This document shows, in pieces, positions 5,700-6,704 of a stretch of DNA of 6,704 bases. The notes beneath the pieces are model-generated. The model saw nothing but the letters and a program-made list of their open reading frames with translations. It had not been told where the DNA came from and made no database searches. The number at the start of each line of letters is the position of its first letter. The stretch's first letter is position 1. The translations under genes were made by a program, and so were the position numbers. The DNA is from Planctomycetota bacterium (GTDB lineage Bacteria > Planctomycetota > Planctomycetia > Isosphaerales > Isosphaeraceae): contig JAKAUH010000975.1 in assembly GCA_021818605.1 (NCBI GenBank), forward strand, positions 1 to 6,704, written 5' to 3'.

Positions 5700-6704
5700 T
5701 CACTTCGCGGCGGCGCGGCGGTCCTTGGACAACTTGTATTCGAACGCGTCGGCCAGCGCCAGCCAGCTCGCCTCGATGACGTTCTCGGAGACGCCGACGG
5801 TCCCCCAGACGTCCTCGTTGTCCTGGCTCGCGATGACGACGCGGACGCGGGCGGCGGTCCCGGCCCGAGCGTTGATGACGCGGACCTTGTAGTCGACCAG
5901 GTGCATTTCCTTGAGGCGCGGATAATGGCCGTCGAGGGCCTTGCGGAGGGCGCCGTCGAGCGCGTTGACCGGGCCGTCCCCCTCGCTGACGGTGTGCTCG
6001 GTCGCGTCGCCGACCCTCAGCTTGATGGGCGCCTCGGTCGAGGTATCGTGGCCGCCGGGCCTGCCCGAGACGCTCACGTGGAAGTTCACCACGTCGAAGC
6101 TCGGCCGATGCCGTTCGGCGAGCCGCTCGACCAGGAGGACGAACGTTGCCTCGGCGGCCTCGAACTGGTAGCCCTCGTTCTCCAGGTCCTGCACGCGGTC
6201 GAGAACCTTGACCAGCAGCTCGTTGTCCTGCTCGAGGCCGTACTCGCTGAGCTTCTCGGCGATGTTGGACTTGCCCGAGAGCTCCGAGACGAGGACCCGG
6301 CGCTCGTTGCCGACCGTGGCCGGGTCGATGTGCTCGTAGCTCGCGGCGTTCTTCCGCACGCCGTGGACATGCATGCCGCCCTTGTGCGCGAAGGCGCTCG
6401 AGCCGACGAACGCCTGGTCGGGGCGGAAATTCATGTTGGCAATCTCGTAAACGTACCGCGAGAGCTCGGTCAGTTGCGCCAGCCGGCCGGGCTGGAGCAG
6501 CTCGTAATCGGGGTACTTGAGCGCCAGGTTCGCCGCGGCGCTACAGAGATCCATGTTGCCGCAGCGTTCGCCCAGGCCGTTGATCGTCCCCTGGACCTGG
6601 CGGGCACCGTGGCGGACGGCGGCCAGGGCGTTGGCGACGGCGAGCTCGCCGTCGTTGTGGGTGTGAATCCCGAGCGGGACGTCGACCGCGGCGCGGACCT
6701 GGTC
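5700..6704 (-). CDS. cimA: (R)-citramalate synthase, 5' end outside window
   Basis: The C-terminal 334 residues of a LeuA-superfamily acyltransferase that condenses pyruvate and acetyl-CoA to citramalate, the first step of the threonine-independent route to isoleucine. The frame stays open to the right edge of the window, so the Met at 6554 is internal and the true start lies beyond 6704. The metal-binding GIHTHND is at visible residues 12-18. It is followed by QVQGTINGLGERCGN (36-50), whose QVQGT and GERCGN wording fits citramalate synthase better than isopropylmalate synthase. HKGGMHVHGVRKN and the SYEHIDPATVGNERR region follow. The C-terminal allosteric domain holds EGDGPVNALDGALRKAL, DYKVRV and WGTVGVSENVIEASW. 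About 200 N-terminal residues, including the start of the TIM barrel, are missing. It is the first visible gene of the cluster cimA, DinB-like, valS. Confidence 0.93.
   Translation of the reverse strand, partial: DQVRAAVDVPLGIHTHNDGELAVANALAAVRHGARQVQGTINGLGERCGNMDLCSAAANLALKYPDYELLQPGRLAQLTELSRYVYEIANMNFRPDQAFVGSSAFAHKGGMHVHGVRKNAASYEHIDPATVGNERRVLVSELSGKSNIAEKLSEYGLEQDNELLVKVLDRVQDLENEGYQFEAAEATFVLLVERLAERHRPSFDVVNFHVSVSGRPGGHDTSTEAPIKLRVGDATEHTVSEGDGPVNALDGALRKALDGHYPRLKEMHLVDYKVRVINARAGTAARVRVVIASQDNEDVWGTVGVSENVIEASWLALADAFEYKLSKDRRAAAK

Noticed and set aside
5700..6554. cimA beginning at the Met at 6554
   Set aside because: The frame stays open upstream to the window edge and encodes the conserved GIHTHND and QVQGTINGLGERCGN motifs, so that Met is internal and the gene is simply cut by the window.

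Overview
The window is GC-rich and gene-dense. It looks like a chromosomal segment of a planctomycete, probably of the Isosphaeraceae type. This is inferred from three things: the style of the integrase N-terminus and of the DUF1572/DinB-like protein, the short G-rich tandem repeats between genes, and the high GC content. No 16S rRNA or other taxonomic marker is present, so the assignment is tentative.

Left part (1-1393): a complete tyrosine recombinase (site-specific integrase) on the + strand, with all six catalytic residues. It points at the 3' end of a tRNA-Ser(UGA) gene on the - strand (1394-1481). An integrase abutting a tRNA 3' end is the classic boundary of an integrated genomic island or prophage. 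The element would extend leftwards out of the window, with its attachment site inside the tRNA. The integrase frame has no stop at the boundary. It stays open through the antisense of the tRNA, through intergenic repeats and into the antisense of the next gene, up to 2007.

Right part (1394-6704): what looks like resident chromosome, with every gene on the - strand. In order of transcription these are a 5'-truncated (R)-citramalate synthase (cimA, isoleucine biosynthesis), a DinB/DUF1572-family putative metal-binding protein, valyl-tRNA synthetase (valS), a bifunctional nuclease (BFN/DUF151) domain protein, and the tRNA-Ser. cimA and the DinB gene are 15 bp apart and are probably cotranscribed. 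valS follows after about 100 bp. The cluster puts a branched-chain amino acid biosynthetic enzyme close to a branched-chain aminoacyl-tRNA synthetase.

Intergenic regions: the valS-BFN gap holds a perfect (GGGTC)9 array beginning 4 bp from the valS stop codon, and a possible promoter for the BFN gene. The BFN-tRNA gap holds two opposed families of 7-bp repeats, AGGGGTC-like on + and TAGGGAA on -. All three arrays meet the simple G-quadruplex pattern. No CRISPR array, defence system or clearly new multi-gene system is visible. The most unusual feature is the integrase reading frame that runs through the tRNA and changes its C-terminus on integration.
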